Part shown: positions 55,553 through 63,872 of the stretch, piece by piece
How the letters are laid out: the number at the start of each line of letters is the position of its first letter
How positions within the stretch are numbered: position 1 is the stretch's first letter
Assembly: GCA_019635355.1 (NCBI GenBank)
Contig: JAHBZQ010000001.1
Location: forward strand, 3,782,001 to 3,846,000
Length of the DNA stretch: 64,000 nucleotides
Direction of reading: 5' to 3'
Origin: Rhizobacter sp.
GTDB lineage: Bacteria; Pseudomonadota; Gammaproteobacteria; Burkholderiales; Burkholderiaceae_C
Made by a program: the position numbers and the translations under genes
The notes under the pieces: model-generated
Told to the model about the DNA's origin: nothing
The model's input: the letters and a program-made list of their open reading frames with translations, nothing else
Database searches by the model: none

Positions 55553-57067
55553 ATGAGCCTTGTGATCACCCGCCGCCAAGTTCTTGCCACGCTTGCTGCC
55601 GCGCCCTGGTTCGTCCGCCATGCGCGGGCGGCCGACGTGCCGCGTTTTGCCCTCGGCATCGCCTCGGGGCACCCCCGGCCCGACCGGCTCGTGCTGTGGA
55701 CGCGCCTCTCGGGCGCCGACCTGCCCGAGCGTGTTGACGTGCGCTGGGAACTCGCGCACGACGAAGCCTTCACCCGCATCGCCGCGCGTGGCACCGAGGT
55801 GGCCGAGGCCGCCTGGGCGCACAGCGTGCACGCCGAGCCGCAGGGGCTGGAGCCGGGAAGGGGGTACTGGTACCGCTTCAGCGCGCTCGGCCAGCGCAGC
55901 GCGGTGGGCCGCACGCGCACCGCCCCCGCGGCCGATGCTGCCGCGCCGCTGCGCTTTGCGATCGCGAGCTGCCAGCGCTGGGACCACAACCACTACGCCG
56001 CCTGGCGCCATCTGGCCACGCAAGACCTTGACCTCGTGCTCTTCCTCGGCGACTACATCTACGAGTACGCCTCGCCGCCCACCGCCGTGCGCCTGCACGA
56101 GGGCCCCACCACGCTCACGCTCGACGACTACCGCGCCCGCTACGCGCAGTACAAGAGCGACCCGGCGCTGCAGGCCGCGCACGCCCACGCCCCCTGGCTC
56201 ACCGTGTGGGACGACCACGAGATCGAGAACGACTACGCCGCCGGCACGCCGCAGGGCGGCCCCGAGCCGCTCTTCGCCAGCCGGCGCGCGGCGGCCACGC
56301 AGGCCTATTGGGAGCACATGCCGTTTCCGAAGGCGTGGCGCCCGCGCGGCAGCGACCTGCGCCTCTACGCGCGCTACGACTGGGGCACGCTCGCCCGCAT
56401 CCACACGCTCGACGACCGCCAGTACCGCGACGTGCAGGCCTGCCCGCGGCCCAACCGCAACGGCTCCAACACGGTGGCGTTCAAGGACTGTGCGGCGCTC
56501 GTCGACCCGCGGCGTTCGCTGCTCGGCGCGGCCCAGGAACGCTGGCTCGCCGACGGCTGGGACACCGAGCGCCCCTGGAACCTCGTCGCCCAGCAGACCT
56601 TGATGGCGCGTTTTAGCTGGACCGACCCCGCCCAGGGCGGCGGCACCTACTGGACCGACGGCTGGGACGGCTACGCCGCTTCGCGCCAGCGCCTGCTGCA
56701 AGGCGTGGCCGAGCGCAAGCTCCCCGGTGCGGTGGTGCTGGGCGGTGACGTGCACGCGCATTACGTGGCCGACCTGAAGGTGGACTACGACGACGCCAAG
56801 TCGCCGGTCGTCGCGAGCGAGTTCTGCGGCACCTCGATCTCGAGCAACGGCATGGCGCAGTCGCGCGTGAGCGCCGCGCTGCCCCACAACCCGCACCTGA
56901 ACTACGCGCGCAGCGACCAGCGCGGCTACGTGAGCTTCACGCTCGACGCGAAGCGGCTGCAGGCGCAGCTGCATGCGGTGCTCGACCCGAAGAACCCGGC
57001 CTCCGAGGTGAACGTGGCGGCGCGCTTCGCCGTCGAGCTGGGCCGGCCCGGGCCGCAGGCGTCCTGA
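55553..57067 (+). CDS. phoD: PhoD-type alkaline phosphatase/phosphodiesterase
   Basis: A 504-residue secreted metallophosphoesterase. Tat signal: TRRQVLATLAAAPWF with cleavage near RHARAAD (about residue 25). After an N-terminal beta domain (PhoD_N, about 30-120) the catalytic domain shows the metal-ligand motifs ASCQRWDHN, FLGDYIYEYAS, VWDDHEIENDYA, QQTLMARF and VVLGGDVHAHYVADL, which in PhoD bind Fe3+ and Ca2+. It hydrolyses phosphate mono- or diesters in the periplasm. ATG 55553 is preferred to GTG 55535 for the Tat signal. No Pho box is evident in the 80-bp gap shared with the helicase gene. Confidence 0.92.
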   Translation: MSLVITRRQVLATLAAAPWFVRHARAADVPRFALGIASGHPRPDRLVLWTRLSGADLPERVDVRWELAHDEAFTRIAARGTEVAEAAWAHSVHAEPQGLEPGRGYWYRFSALGQRSAVGRTRTAPAADAAAPLRFAIASCQRWDHNHYAAWRHLATQDLDLVLFLGDYIYEYASPPTAVRLHEGPTTLTLDDYRARYAQYKSDPALQAAHAHAPWLTVWDDHEIENDYAAGTPQGGPEPLFASRRAAATQAYWEHMPFPKAWRPRGSDLRLYARYDWGTLARIHTLDDRQYRDVQACPRPNRNGSNTVAFKDCAALVDPRRSLLGAAQERWLADGWDTERPWNLVAQQTLMARFSWTDPAQGGGTYWTDGWDGYAASRQRLLQGVAERKLPGAVVLGGDVHAHYVADLKVDYDDAKSPVVASEFCGTSISSNGMAQSRVSAALPHNPHLNYARSDQRGYVSFTLDAKRLQAQLHAVLDPKNPASEVNVAARFAVELGRPGPQAS

Positions 57068-57287
57068 CAGGCGGAACGAGCCGGGCGGGCGGCGGCCAAC
57101 CCTTGCGTAGTCCCGCGTAGGTGCAGTCGCGTAAGCCGCTCAGTAGAGAGCCCTCTCCTGAGCAAAAACGTACAAAGGCCCGGATACTCCGGCCCCTGCC
57201 GGCACCACCCTGCCGGCCCCAGTGAAGTACACAACCCCCCGCCACACGCGGGGGGCGATTGGGGCCAGGGCCAGGGCGATCTGGGCC
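57068..57287. other. Gene-free convergent region with hairpins
   Basis: A 220-bp gap between the stops of phoD (+) and the LysR gene (-). It contains an imperfect hairpin GCTCAG...CTGAGC (57138-57163) with an inner GAGAG/CTCTC arm, a direct repeat CCCTGCCGGC (from about 57195 and 57210), and a perfect hairpin CCCCCCGC (57235-57242) / GCGGGGGG (57248-57255). None has a proper U-run, so they are structured transcript ends rather than certain terminators. No coding region is supported. Confidence 0.45.
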
Positions 57288-58193
57288 TCAATGGTCGAGG
57301 TAGGGCGCGAGGGTCTCCGCCACCCAGGCCATGAACACCTGCACCCGCTGCGGCAGGTTGCGCCGGTTGGCGTACAGCAATGACACCGGCAGCGAGGGCG
57401 CCCGATGCTGCGGCATCACCTCCACCAGCAGCCCGCGCGCGAGCAGCGACGCCAGCCCCGCCGCCGGCGCCTGGATCAGCCCCAAGCCCGCCACGCAGGC
57501 CGATTGATAGGCCTCGGTGCTGTTGACCGTGAGCACGCTCGGCATCGCGAGGGTGCGCACGCGGCCCTCATGCACGTACTCCCAGCCGCTGGGCTTCGCC
57601 CCCAGCGTGGGCACGTAGTGGATCGCCCGGTGCGAGGCCAGGTCCTCGAGCGTCTTCGGCGTGCCGTGCTGCGCCAGGTAGCCCGGGCTCGCGCAATTGA
57701 TCTGCCGCAGCTGGCCCACCGGCCGCGCCACCAGGCCCGAGTCGGCCAGTGGCCCCACGCGCAGCACGCAGTCGAAGCCTTCGCGCACCACGTCGACCCG
57801 GCGGTCGGTGCTGCTGAACTCGAAGCTCAGCTGCGGGTGCGCGGCGAGGAATTCCGGCAGGCGCGGAATGATCTGGTCGCGTGCGATCAGCGTGGGCATG
57901 TCCACCCGCAGCCGGCCGCGCAGCGACTGCGGCCCCTGCTGCTGGAACATGCCCTGCAGCTCGTCCATGTCGTCCAGCAGGTCCTTGCAGCGCTCGTAGA
58001 AGGCCTGGCCGTCTTGCGTGAGCTGCACCTTGCGGGTGGTGCGGTGGAGCAGGCGTGTGCCGAGCTGGCCTTCGAGCTGCTGCACGGCGGTCGACACGCG
58101 CGCCTTGGGCAGCGCCAGCTGCTCGGCGGCCTGGGTGAAGCTGCTGAGTTCGGCCACGCGCACGAAGATCTGCAGGCCTTCGATTGTTTTCAT
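57288..58193 (-). CDS. LysR-family transcriptional regulator
   Basis: A 301-residue LysR-type regulator of the CrgA/DsdC-like large group. The helix-turn-helix reads FVRVAELSSFTQAAEQLALPKARVSTAVQQLE (about residues 11-42), then an effector domain (about 90-295). It is divergent from an SDR gene with a 94-bp control region containing dyads, the standard arrangement for regulator and target. Effector unknown. Confidence 0.88.
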   Translation of the reverse strand: MKTIEGLQIFVRVAELSSFTQAAEQLALPKARVSTAVQQLEGQLGTRLLHRTTRKVQLTQDGQAFYERCKDLLDDMDELQGMFQQQGPQSLRGRLRVDMPTLIARDQIIPRLPEFLAAHPQLSFEFSSTDRRVDVVREGFDCVLRVGPLADSGLVARPVGQLRQINCASPGYLAQHGTPKTLEDLASHRAIHYVPTLGAKPSGWEYVHEGRVRTLAMPSVLTVNSTEAYQSACVAGLGLIQAPAAGLASLLARGLLVEVMPQHRAPSLPVSLLYANRRNLPQRVQVFMAWVAETLAPYLDH

Positions 58194-58224
58194 GGGTTGA
58201 ACAAACTGATCTAGATAAGCGTAT

Positions 58225-58249
58225 TTATTGCGAAGGATTGGACCAATAA
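58225..58249. promoter_or_regulatory. Candidate LysR operator upstream of the SDR gene
   Basis: TTATTG (58225-58230) and CAATAA (58244-58249) form a perfect 6-bp dyad with a 13-bp spacer, in an AT-rich stretch between the divergent genes. It fits the T-N11-A type LysR box with symmetric arms. Confidence 0.5.
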
Positions 58250-58284
58250 AGTGCCTTCACCACAACCCATCCCGAAAGGCACTT
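58249..58284 (+). promoter_or_regulatory. RBS-sequestering hairpin before the SDR gene
   Basis: AAGTGCCTT (58249-58257) pairs exactly with AAGGCACTT (58276-58284) over an 18-nt loop, 3 nt before the SDR ATG (58288). The 3' arm contains the only purine-rich Shine-Dalgarno-like sequence (AAAGG), so folding would block initiation. It also overlaps the right half of the LysR dyad by one base. Confidence 0.5.
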
Positions 58285-58287
58285 CCC

Positions 58288-59052
58288 ATGAACACCTCCC
58301 CCACCATCGCCCTCATCACCGGCGGCAGCCGCGGTCTCGGCAAGAGCATGGCGCTCAAGCTGGCCGAGCAGGGCCACGACCTCATCCTCACCTACCGGGC
58401 GAATGCGGCCGAGGCGCAGGCCGTCGTCACGCAGGTGGCGCAACTGGGGCGCCGGGCCGTCGCCCTGGCGCTCGACGTGGGCGACAGCCGCGGTTTCAGC
58501 GACTTCGCCGCCCAGGTGAAGCGGGCCCTGGCGCAGCACTGGCAGCGCGAGCGCTTCGACTTCCTCGTCAACAACGCCGGCATGGGCCACCACGCGAGCT
58601 TCGCCGAGACCACCGAGGCGCAGTTCGACGAGCTGATGAACGTGCACCTGAAGGGCCCGTACTTCCTCACGCAGGCGCTGCTGCCGCTGCTCGCCGACGG
58701 TGGGCGCATCGTCAACGTGTCGTCGGGCCTCACGCGCTTCGCGCTGCCGGGGTATGCGGCCTACTCCGCGATGAAGGGCGGCGTGGAGGTGCTCACGCGC
58801 TTTCTCGCCAAGGAGCTGGGCCCGCGCCGCATTGCCGTCAACACCCTGGCCCCCGGTGCCATCGAGACCGACTTCGGCGGCGGCCTGGTGCGTGACAACG
58901 CGCAGTTCAACGCCGCCATCGCCGCGCAGACGGCGCTCGGCCGCGTGGGCCTGCCCGACGACATCGGCGGTGCCGTGGCCGCACTGCTGTCGCCCGGTGC
59001 TGGCTGGGTCAACGCGCAGCGCATCGAGGTGTCGGGCGGCCAGATGATCTGA
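58288..59052 (+). CDS. Short-chain dehydrogenase/reductase
   Basis: A 254-residue classical SDR. The NAD(P)-binding motif is TGGSRGLG (residues 11-18), the NNAG motif lies near 92-95, the catalytic Ser in VNVSSGLTR and the Tyr-x-x-x-Lys in YAAYSAMKGG. Arg or Lys residues after the Gly motif suggest NADPH, which is inference. Substrate unknown; its expression is probably controlled by the divergent LysR regulator. Starts at ATG 58288, next to a possible RNA hairpin that masks the Shine-Dalgarno region. Confidence 0.92.
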   Translation: MNTSPTIALITGGSRGLGKSMALKLAEQGHDLILTYRANAAEAQAVVTQVAQLGRRAVALALDVGDSRGFSDFAAQVKRALAQHWQRERFDFLVNNAGMGHHASFAETTEAQFDELMNVHLKGPYFLTQALLPLLADGGRIVNVSSGLTRFALPGYAAYSAMKGGVEVLTRFLAKELGPRRIAVNTLAPGAIETDFGGGLVRDNAQFNAAIAAQTALGRVGLPDDIGGAVAALLSPGAGWVNAQRIEVSGGQMI

Positions 59053-59101
59053 CGCACACGCGACCCCCGCGGCCAGGCCGCTTGCGATACTCGCCGCTCC
59101 C

Positions 59102-60091
59102 ATGCAGGCGATCCTGGCCGTCACCGTTCCCTTCTTCGCGCTCGTGCTGTGCGGCTACCTCGCTGCCCGGCAGCGGGTGTTGCCCGAAGCGGCCATCCCC
59201 GGGCTCAACGCCTTCGTGCTCTTCTTCGCGCTGCCGTGCATGCTCTTCCGCTTCGGCGCGAGCATGCCCTTCGCGCAGCTCATCAACCCGGCGCTGATCG
59301 GCGTCTATGCGCTGAGCGCGGTGGTGGTGGTGCTCTTCACCGTGGCGGTCACGCTGCGGCGCGCCGACGGCAAGGGCGTCGACACCAAGAACGCCGCCTT
59401 CGGCGCGCTGGTGGCGGCGTTCCCCAACACCGGCTTCATGGGCGTGCCGCTGCTGGTGGCGCTGCTGGGCGACAAGGCCGCGGGGCCGGTGATCGGCACC
59501 GTGCTCACCGACCTCTTCCTCACGAGCTCGCTCTGCATCGCGATCGCGCAGGCCGGCCCGGCCGACGACGGCGCGCCGCACGACAGCCTCTGGGCCACCG
59601 TGCTGCGCTCGCTGCGCGGCGCGCTGAGCAACCCGCTGCCGTGGTCCATCGGCCTGGGCGCGGCGCTCGCGGCCAGCGGGCTCGAGCTGCCGGGGCCGGT
59701 GTCGCAGGTGATCAAGATGCTGGGCGACGCGGCCACGCCGGTGGCGCTCTTCACCATCGGTGCGGTGCTGTGGCGCGCCGGCCAGCATGCGCACACGCGC
59801 ACGCCGGTGGGCCAGTACCTGCCCGTCGCGCTGATCAAACTCTTCGTGCACCCGCTGCTGGTGCTGGGCATCGGCGTGCTGCTGCGCGCGGCCGGCGTGC
59901 CCATGCCCGAGTTCGGGCTCATGGTGCTGATGCTCGCGGCGGCGCTGCCGAGCGCGAGCAATGTCTCGCTGCTCGCCGAGCGCTACGGCGCCGACAACGG
60001 GCGCGTGGCCCGCATCATCATGGCGAGCACGGTGCTGGCCTTCGTCACCTTCTCGCTGCTGGCCTGGGGCCTGGGCGTCGGGCGCAGCTGA
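59102..60091 (+). CDS. AEC family transporter (auxin efflux carrier-like)
   Basis: A 329-residue membrane protein with about ten hydrophobic helices, of the AEC/membrane transport protein family. The two repeat halves are evident (LNAFVLFFALPCMLFRFGASMPF and TNTGFMGVPLLVALLGDKAAGPV; later AAALPSASNVSLLAERYG). Family members export or import carboxylates or related anions such as malonate (MdcF) or auxin-like compounds; the substrate here is unknown. It is 49 bp after the SDR gene on the same strand and may be co-transcribed. Convergent with sppA. Confidence 0.88.
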   Translation: MQAILAVTVPFFALVLCGYLAARQRVLPEAAIPGLNAFVLFFALPCMLFRFGASMPFAQLINPALIGVYALSAVVVVLFTVAVTLRRADGKGVDTKNAAFGALVAAFPNTGFMGVPLLVALLGDKAAGPVIGTVLTDLFLTSSLCIAIAQAGPADDGAPHDSLWATVLRSLRGALSNPLPWSIGLGAALAASGLELPGPVSQVIKMLGDAATPVALFTIGAVLWRAGQHAHTRTPVGQYLPVALIKLFVHPLLVLGIGVLLRAAGVPMPEFGLMVLMLAAALPSASNVSLLAERYGADNGRVARIIMASTVLAFVTFSLLAWGLGVGRS

Positions 60092-60094
60092 GGG

Positions 60095-61945
60095 TCACGG
60101 TGCGCTGCACAGGCAGTGCGCCACCGCGGCAAACGGCTTGCGGCCTTCGGTCAGCTCGCTGACCCAGCCCAGCTCGCGGCGCGCTTCGCGCAGCACCGGG
60201 GCCACACCCGGCGCCACTTGCGCGTCGAGCCAGCGACTCAGGCTCGTGTGCACGCTCGCGCTCAGCCATTCGAGCAGGCGCTCGGCCCGCCCCGGCTCGG
60301 GCTGGATGTAGACCACGCGCGGGTTTTCGCCCAGCTGCGCGCGTTTCGCCGCTGCCTTCAAGGCGTCGGCATAACCGCCGAGCGTGTCGACGAGGCCCCG
60401 CTCCTTCGCCTGCGCACCGGTCCACACCCGGCCCTGCGCCACCGCGTCGATCTTGTCGGGCGTGGTCTTGCGGGCCTGCGCGGCCTTGGTGGTGAAGTCG
60501 GTGTAGACGTGGTTGATGGTCGCCTGCAGCAGCTCGGCGAAGCGCGGGTCGAGCGGGCGGCGCGGGTCACCGGCGCCGGCCAGCCAAGTGGTGGTGACGC
60601 CGCCGGTGTGCACGCCGATCTTCTCGAGCGCCTTGTCGGCCGAGGGCAGCAGCGTGAAGACGCCGATGGAGCCGGTGACGGTGCCCGCATCGGCCAGCAG
60701 CTCGTCGGTGGCGAGCGAGATCCAGTAGCCACCCGACGCGGCGACGTCGCCCATCGACACGATCACCGGCTTGCCCGCGGCGCGCGTGAGCTCCAGCTCG
60801 CGGCGGATCAGCTCCGAGGCATAGGCCGAGCCGCCGGGCGAATTCACGCGCAGCACCACGGCCTTGACCGACTTGTCGTCGCGCGCCTTGCGGATCAGGT
60901 CGGCCGTCGACAGCCCGCCCACCTGGCCGGCCGGCGCGCGGCCGTCGACGATCTCGCCTTCGGCGATCACCACGCCGATCGCGTCGCCCACGAGCGCGGG
61001 TTTCTGGCGGGCGAGGTACTGGTCGAACGCCACCTGGCGGAAGGTCTTGCCCTCGGCGTCTTTCGCGCCGCGCTCGATCATCAGCTGGCGCAGCTCGTCG
61101 CGCGTCTTGAGACCGTCGACGAGCTTGGCCGACAGGGCGAGCTTGGCCGGGTCGCCCCCGGCCGCGGTGAGGCGGGCGGGCAGCTCGTTGATGATTGCCA
61201 TCAGCGTGCCGGCGGGCAGCTTGCGCGCCTTTTCCACGCCGTCGACATAGCTGCCCCACAGGCCGTTGTAGGCGTAGCCCATCGCCTCGATCGTCTCGGG
61301 CGACGGGCCGTTGAGCGTGAAGGGCTCGCCGAAGTTCTTGTAGGTGCCGGCACGCACGAGGTTGACGCTGATGCCCAGCTTGTCGAGCGCGTCGCGGTAG
61401 TAGTTCTGGTAGCGGCCGAAGCCCTTCACGAACACCATGCCCATCGGGTGCAGCAGCACCTCGTCGGCCTGCGCGGCGAGGAAGTACTGCGCCTGCTCGT
61501 AGTGGCCGCTCCAGGCGGTGAGCTTCTTGCCGCTGGCCTTGAAGCGCTGCAGCGCCGCGGCCACCTCGCGCAGGCTGGCCATGCCGCCGCCCTGGAACTC
61601 GTCGAGCACCAGCACGGCGTGCGTGATGTGCGGGTCGCGTGCGGCGGCGTCGAGCACCGTCAGCACGTCGCGCAGCTGGGTGCTGCGCGGGGCTTCGCCG
61701 GCCAGCTGGGCGAACGCGGCGTCGCGCACGCCTTGCGCATGCTGCTCGACCAGCGGGCCGCGCAGGTTGAGCACAAGGGCGGTCTTGTCCTCGAGCTTCG
61801 GCGCGCCGCTGGTGAAGAGCGCCACCAGCACCACCACCAGGATCAGCAGGAAGACCAGGTTGAACACCAGGCGGCGGGTGCCGTCGATCAGCCACCAGAG
61901 GCGCCCCAACCAGCGGCGGACGGCAGAACGGGGAGCAGTGGACAT
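60095..61945 (-). CDS. sppA: Signal peptide peptidase SppA, 67K type
   Basis: A 616-residue tandem-domain protease of the inner membrane, periplasmic side, which degrades signal-peptide remnants. An N-terminal transmembrane anchor lies at about 28-47 (LVFNLVFLLILVVVLVALF). The N-terminal domain holds the catalytic base Lys203 (AGTYKNFGEPFT) and the C-terminal domain the nucleophile Ser426 (TVTGSIGVFTLLP), equivalent to Lys209/Ser409 of E. coli SppA. NSPGGSAYASELIRRELE and GDVAASGGYWIS are also intact. The length and two-domain layout fit the E. coli form. The ATG at 61945 (MSTAPRS) is preferred to longer in-frame starts. Confidence 0.95.
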   Translation of the reverse strand: MSTAPRSAVRRWLGRLWWLIDGTRRLVFNLVFLLILVVVLVALFTSGAPKLEDKTALVLNLRGPLVEQHAQGVRDAAFAQLAGEAPRSTQLRDVLTVLDAAARDPHITHAVLVLDEFQGGGMASLREVAAALQRFKASGKKLTAWSGHYEQAQYFLAAQADEVLLHPMGMVFVKGFGRYQNYYRDALDKLGISVNLVRAGTYKNFGEPFTLNGPSPETIEAMGYAYNGLWGSYVDGVEKARKLPAGTLMAIINELPARLTAAGGDPAKLALSAKLVDGLKTRDELRQLMIERGAKDAEGKTFRQVAFDQYLARQKPALVGDAIGVVIAEGEIVDGRAPAGQVGGLSTADLIRKARDDKSVKAVVLRVNSPGGSAYASELIRRELELTRAAGKPVIVSMGDVAASGGYWISLATDELLADAGTVTGSIGVFTLLPSADKALEKIGVHTGGVTTTWLAGAGDPRRPLDPRFAELLQATINHVYTDFTTKAAQARKTTPDKIDAVAQGRVWTGAQAKERGLVDTLGGYADALKAAAKRAQLGENPRVVYIQPEPGRAERLLEWLSASVHTSLSRWLDAQVAPGVAPVLREARRELGWVSELTEGRKPFAAVAHCLCSAP

Positions 61946-62049
61946 GCGGGACTCCGGGGTGTGAACCACGTCACTGTAAGGGAGGGGCGCCGAGGGCATA
62001 GGGTGTAACCGCTGGTGAGAAAACGGCCCGCTGGCGGCAAGACGCGGCG

Positions 62050-62179
62050 TTGTCCTACAAACGCATCGTGCAGTGCGTCATAGCATTTGTCTCGGGCCAC
62101 GGTTCCCTCCTCCCTCCCTCCCTGAATGCTGTGGCTCATTCGGCGGGCCTTGTGCGAAAGCACGGCCCGCTTTCTTTTT
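62050..62179 (+). ncRNA. Candidate small RNA with CCUCC-rich segment and intrinsic terminator
   Basis: Between divergent sppA and the DUF488 gene there is no coding sequence, but the plus strand ends in a good terminator (62143-62179) with no gene before it. Just upstream lies a tract of CCTCC/CCTCCC units (62106-62123), complementary to the Shine-Dalgarno core GGAGG. The 5' end is not defined: a weak TTGTCC at 62050 and TAGCAT at 62081 are possible promoter parts. An orphan terminator plus an anti-Shine-Dalgarno tract is typical of trans-acting small RNAs. The alternative is a 5' leader of the DUF488 gene that ends prematurely. Confidence 0.45.
62143..62179 (+). terminator. Orphan intrinsic terminator upstream of DUF488
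   Basis: GCGGGCC (62143-62149) pairs with GGCCCGC (62164-62170); an inner GTGC-GAAA-GCAC stem-loop (62152-62163) closes it with a UU bulge. TTTCTTTTT (62171-62179) follows. A strong rho-independent terminator, on the plus strand, 54 nt before the DUF488 ATG. Confidence 0.85.
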
Positions 62180-62233
62180 GGGCAAACCTCGGCCGATGCA
62201 CACAATGGCGGCTTCTCATTCGAGGAGCCGCCC

Positions 62234-62620
62234 ATGCCCATCCGCATCGTCCGACTCGGCGAGCCGCGCGCGGCCGGTGAAGGCGTTCGCTTCGGCACCG
62301 TGCGCCGCCCGCCCCGCGGCGTGCCCAAGGCCGAGTTCGCCACGCGCGACTACTACGACGTCTGGCTGCCCAACCTCGCGCCGAGCGAGGCGCTGATGAA
62401 GGAAGGGCAGGCGGCCGAGACGGACGCGCAATGGAAAGCCTTCGCCCGCCGCTACACCGCCGAGATGAAGGCGCCCGAGCACGCGCACCTGCTCGACGCG
62501 CTGGCCGCCTTGTCGCACCAGACGGCGTTTGCCGTCGGCTGCTATTGCGAAGACGAGAATCGCTGCCACCGCTCGCTGCTGCGCGGCCTTCTGGCCGAGC
62601 GCGGTGCCGCGATCACCTGA
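62234..62620 (+). CDS. DUF488 family protein
   Basis: A 128-residue protein of the DUF488 (YeaO-like) family: strand PIRIVRLGEPRAAGEGVRFGTVRRPPRG, a central YYDVWLPNLAPSEALM and the conserved C-terminal CYCEDENRCHRSLLRGLLAERG. The Cys-x-Cys-x-E-x-x-x-x-C-H-R cluster is the family hallmark and could bind metal or act on nucleic acid; no function is proven. The ATG at 62234 has GAGGAG upstream. It lies 32 bp before the flavin reductase gene. Confidence 0.88.
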   Translation: MPIRIVRLGEPRAAGEGVRFGTVRRPPRGVPKAEFATRDYYDVWLPNLAPSEALMKEGQAAETDAQWKAFARRYTAEMKAPEHAHLLDALAALSHQTAFAVGCYCEDENRCHRSLLRGLLAERGAAIT

Positions 62621-62652
62621 TACTTCCTGCCCTCTGAACCGAACCTGCGCCC

Positions 62653-63807
62653 ATGTCTTCCCAACCCCTCGTCATCGTCGGCTCCGGCCTCGCCGGCTAC
62701 AACCTCGCCCGCGAGTTCCGCAAGCTCGACAAGGAGACGCCGCTCGTCGTCGTGAGCCGCGACCACGCCGGCTTCTATTCCAAGCCCATGCTCTCGAACG
62801 CGCTGGCCGGCAAGAAGACCGCGGCCACGCTCGTGATGAAGGCGGCCGAGAAGATGCGCGAGGAGCTCAACGCCACGCTGCTCACCCACACCGGGCTCAA
62901 GCGCCTCGACACCGCGGCGCAGACGGTCGAGCTCAGCAACGGCGAGACGCTGCACTACCGCGACCTCGCGCTGGCGCTGGGCGCCGACCCGATCCGCCTG
63001 CCGCTCGCGGGCGACGCCGAGCCCGAGGTGATGTCGGTCAACGACCTCGACGACTACGCCCGTTTCGCCGAGCGGCTGGAAGGGGCCGACACCGTGGCCA
63101 TCCTCGGCGGGGGGCTGATCGGCTGCGAGTTCGCCAACGACCTGCTGCACCGCGGCGTGGCGCCGACGGTGATCGACGTGGCCGGCACGCTGCTGTCGCG
63201 CCTCTTGCCGCCGCAGGCGAGCGAGCGCCTGCAGGGCAAGCTCGAAGCGGCGGGCGTGGCGTTTCGCCTCGGCGTGTCGGTGAGCCGTGTCGACCGTGAC
63301 GGCAATGGCTACCAGCTCACGCTCAGCGACGGCAGCCGCCTCTACGCCGACCGCGTGCTCTCGGCCATCGGCCTCAAGCCCCGCACCGCGCTCGCCGCCG
63401 AGGCCCGCCTCGCCACCCAGCGCGGCATCACCACCGATCGCCTGCTCGCCACCAGCGCGCCGCACGTCTACGCACTCGGCGACTGCGCCGAAGTGGCCGG
63501 CCTGTCGCTGCCCTTCGTGCTGCCGCTGATGGCGCAGACCCGCGCGCTCGCCGCCACGCTGGCCGGCACGCCCACGCCGGTGGTCTACCCCGCGATGCCG
63601 GTCACGGTGAAGACCCCCGCCTGCCCAACCGTCGTCTGCCCGCCGCTGCCGGGCGCAGAAGGCTCGTGGAGCGTCGAGCTGAGCGACGACGCCTGCACGG
63701 CCAGGTTCACCGATGCGGCGGGCCAGCTGCTCGGGTTTGCCCTGCTCGGCGCAGCGGTCTCGCAACGCCAGGCGCTGGCGGTGCAGGTGCCGGCCTGGTT
63801 GGCGTGA
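62653..63807 (+). CDS. Rubredoxin-NAD+ reductase-like FAD oxidoreductase
   Basis: A 384-residue pyridine-nucleotide-disulfide-fold flavoprotein without redox-active disulfide. The FAD motif is IVGSGLAGYNLAREF (residues 8-22), the NAD(P)H motif is AILGGGLIGCEFANDL (about 146-161), and the second FAD motif is VYALGDCAEVAG (about 272-283). A C-terminal rubredoxin-binding-like domain (about 310-384) includes PACPTVVCPP. It resembles RubB/AlkT/NorW reductases that pass electrons from NADH to rubredoxin; no rubredoxin gene is in the window, and an alkane-related or other role is open. It directly follows DUF488. Confidence 0.9.
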   Translation: MSSQPLVIVGSGLAGYNLAREFRKLDKETPLVVVSRDHAGFYSKPMLSNALAGKKTAATLVMKAAEKMREELNATLLTHTGLKRLDTAAQTVELSNGETLHYRDLALALGADPIRLPLAGDAEPEVMSVNDLDDYARFAERLEGADTVAILGGGLIGCEFANDLLHRGVAPTVIDVAGTLLSRLLPPQASERLQGKLEAAGVAFRLGVSVSRVDRDGNGYQLTLSDGSRLYADRVLSAIGLKPRTALAAEARLATQRGITTDRLLATSAPHVYALGDCAEVAGLSLPFVLPLMAQTRALAATLAGTPTPVVYPAMPVTVKTPACPTVVCPPLPGAEGSWSVELSDDACTARFTDAAGQLLGFALLGAAVSQRQALAVQVPAWLA

Positions 63808-63872
63808 GAAAGCGCAAGCGCGGATCTGCGCGGCCCTTTACGATGGGCTGCCCCTCCACCCCCTGACGCGCG

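Noticed and set aside
57235..57255. C/G hairpin as a true intrinsic terminator
   Set aside because: The stem is strong but no T-run follows on either strand, so it is described only as structure.
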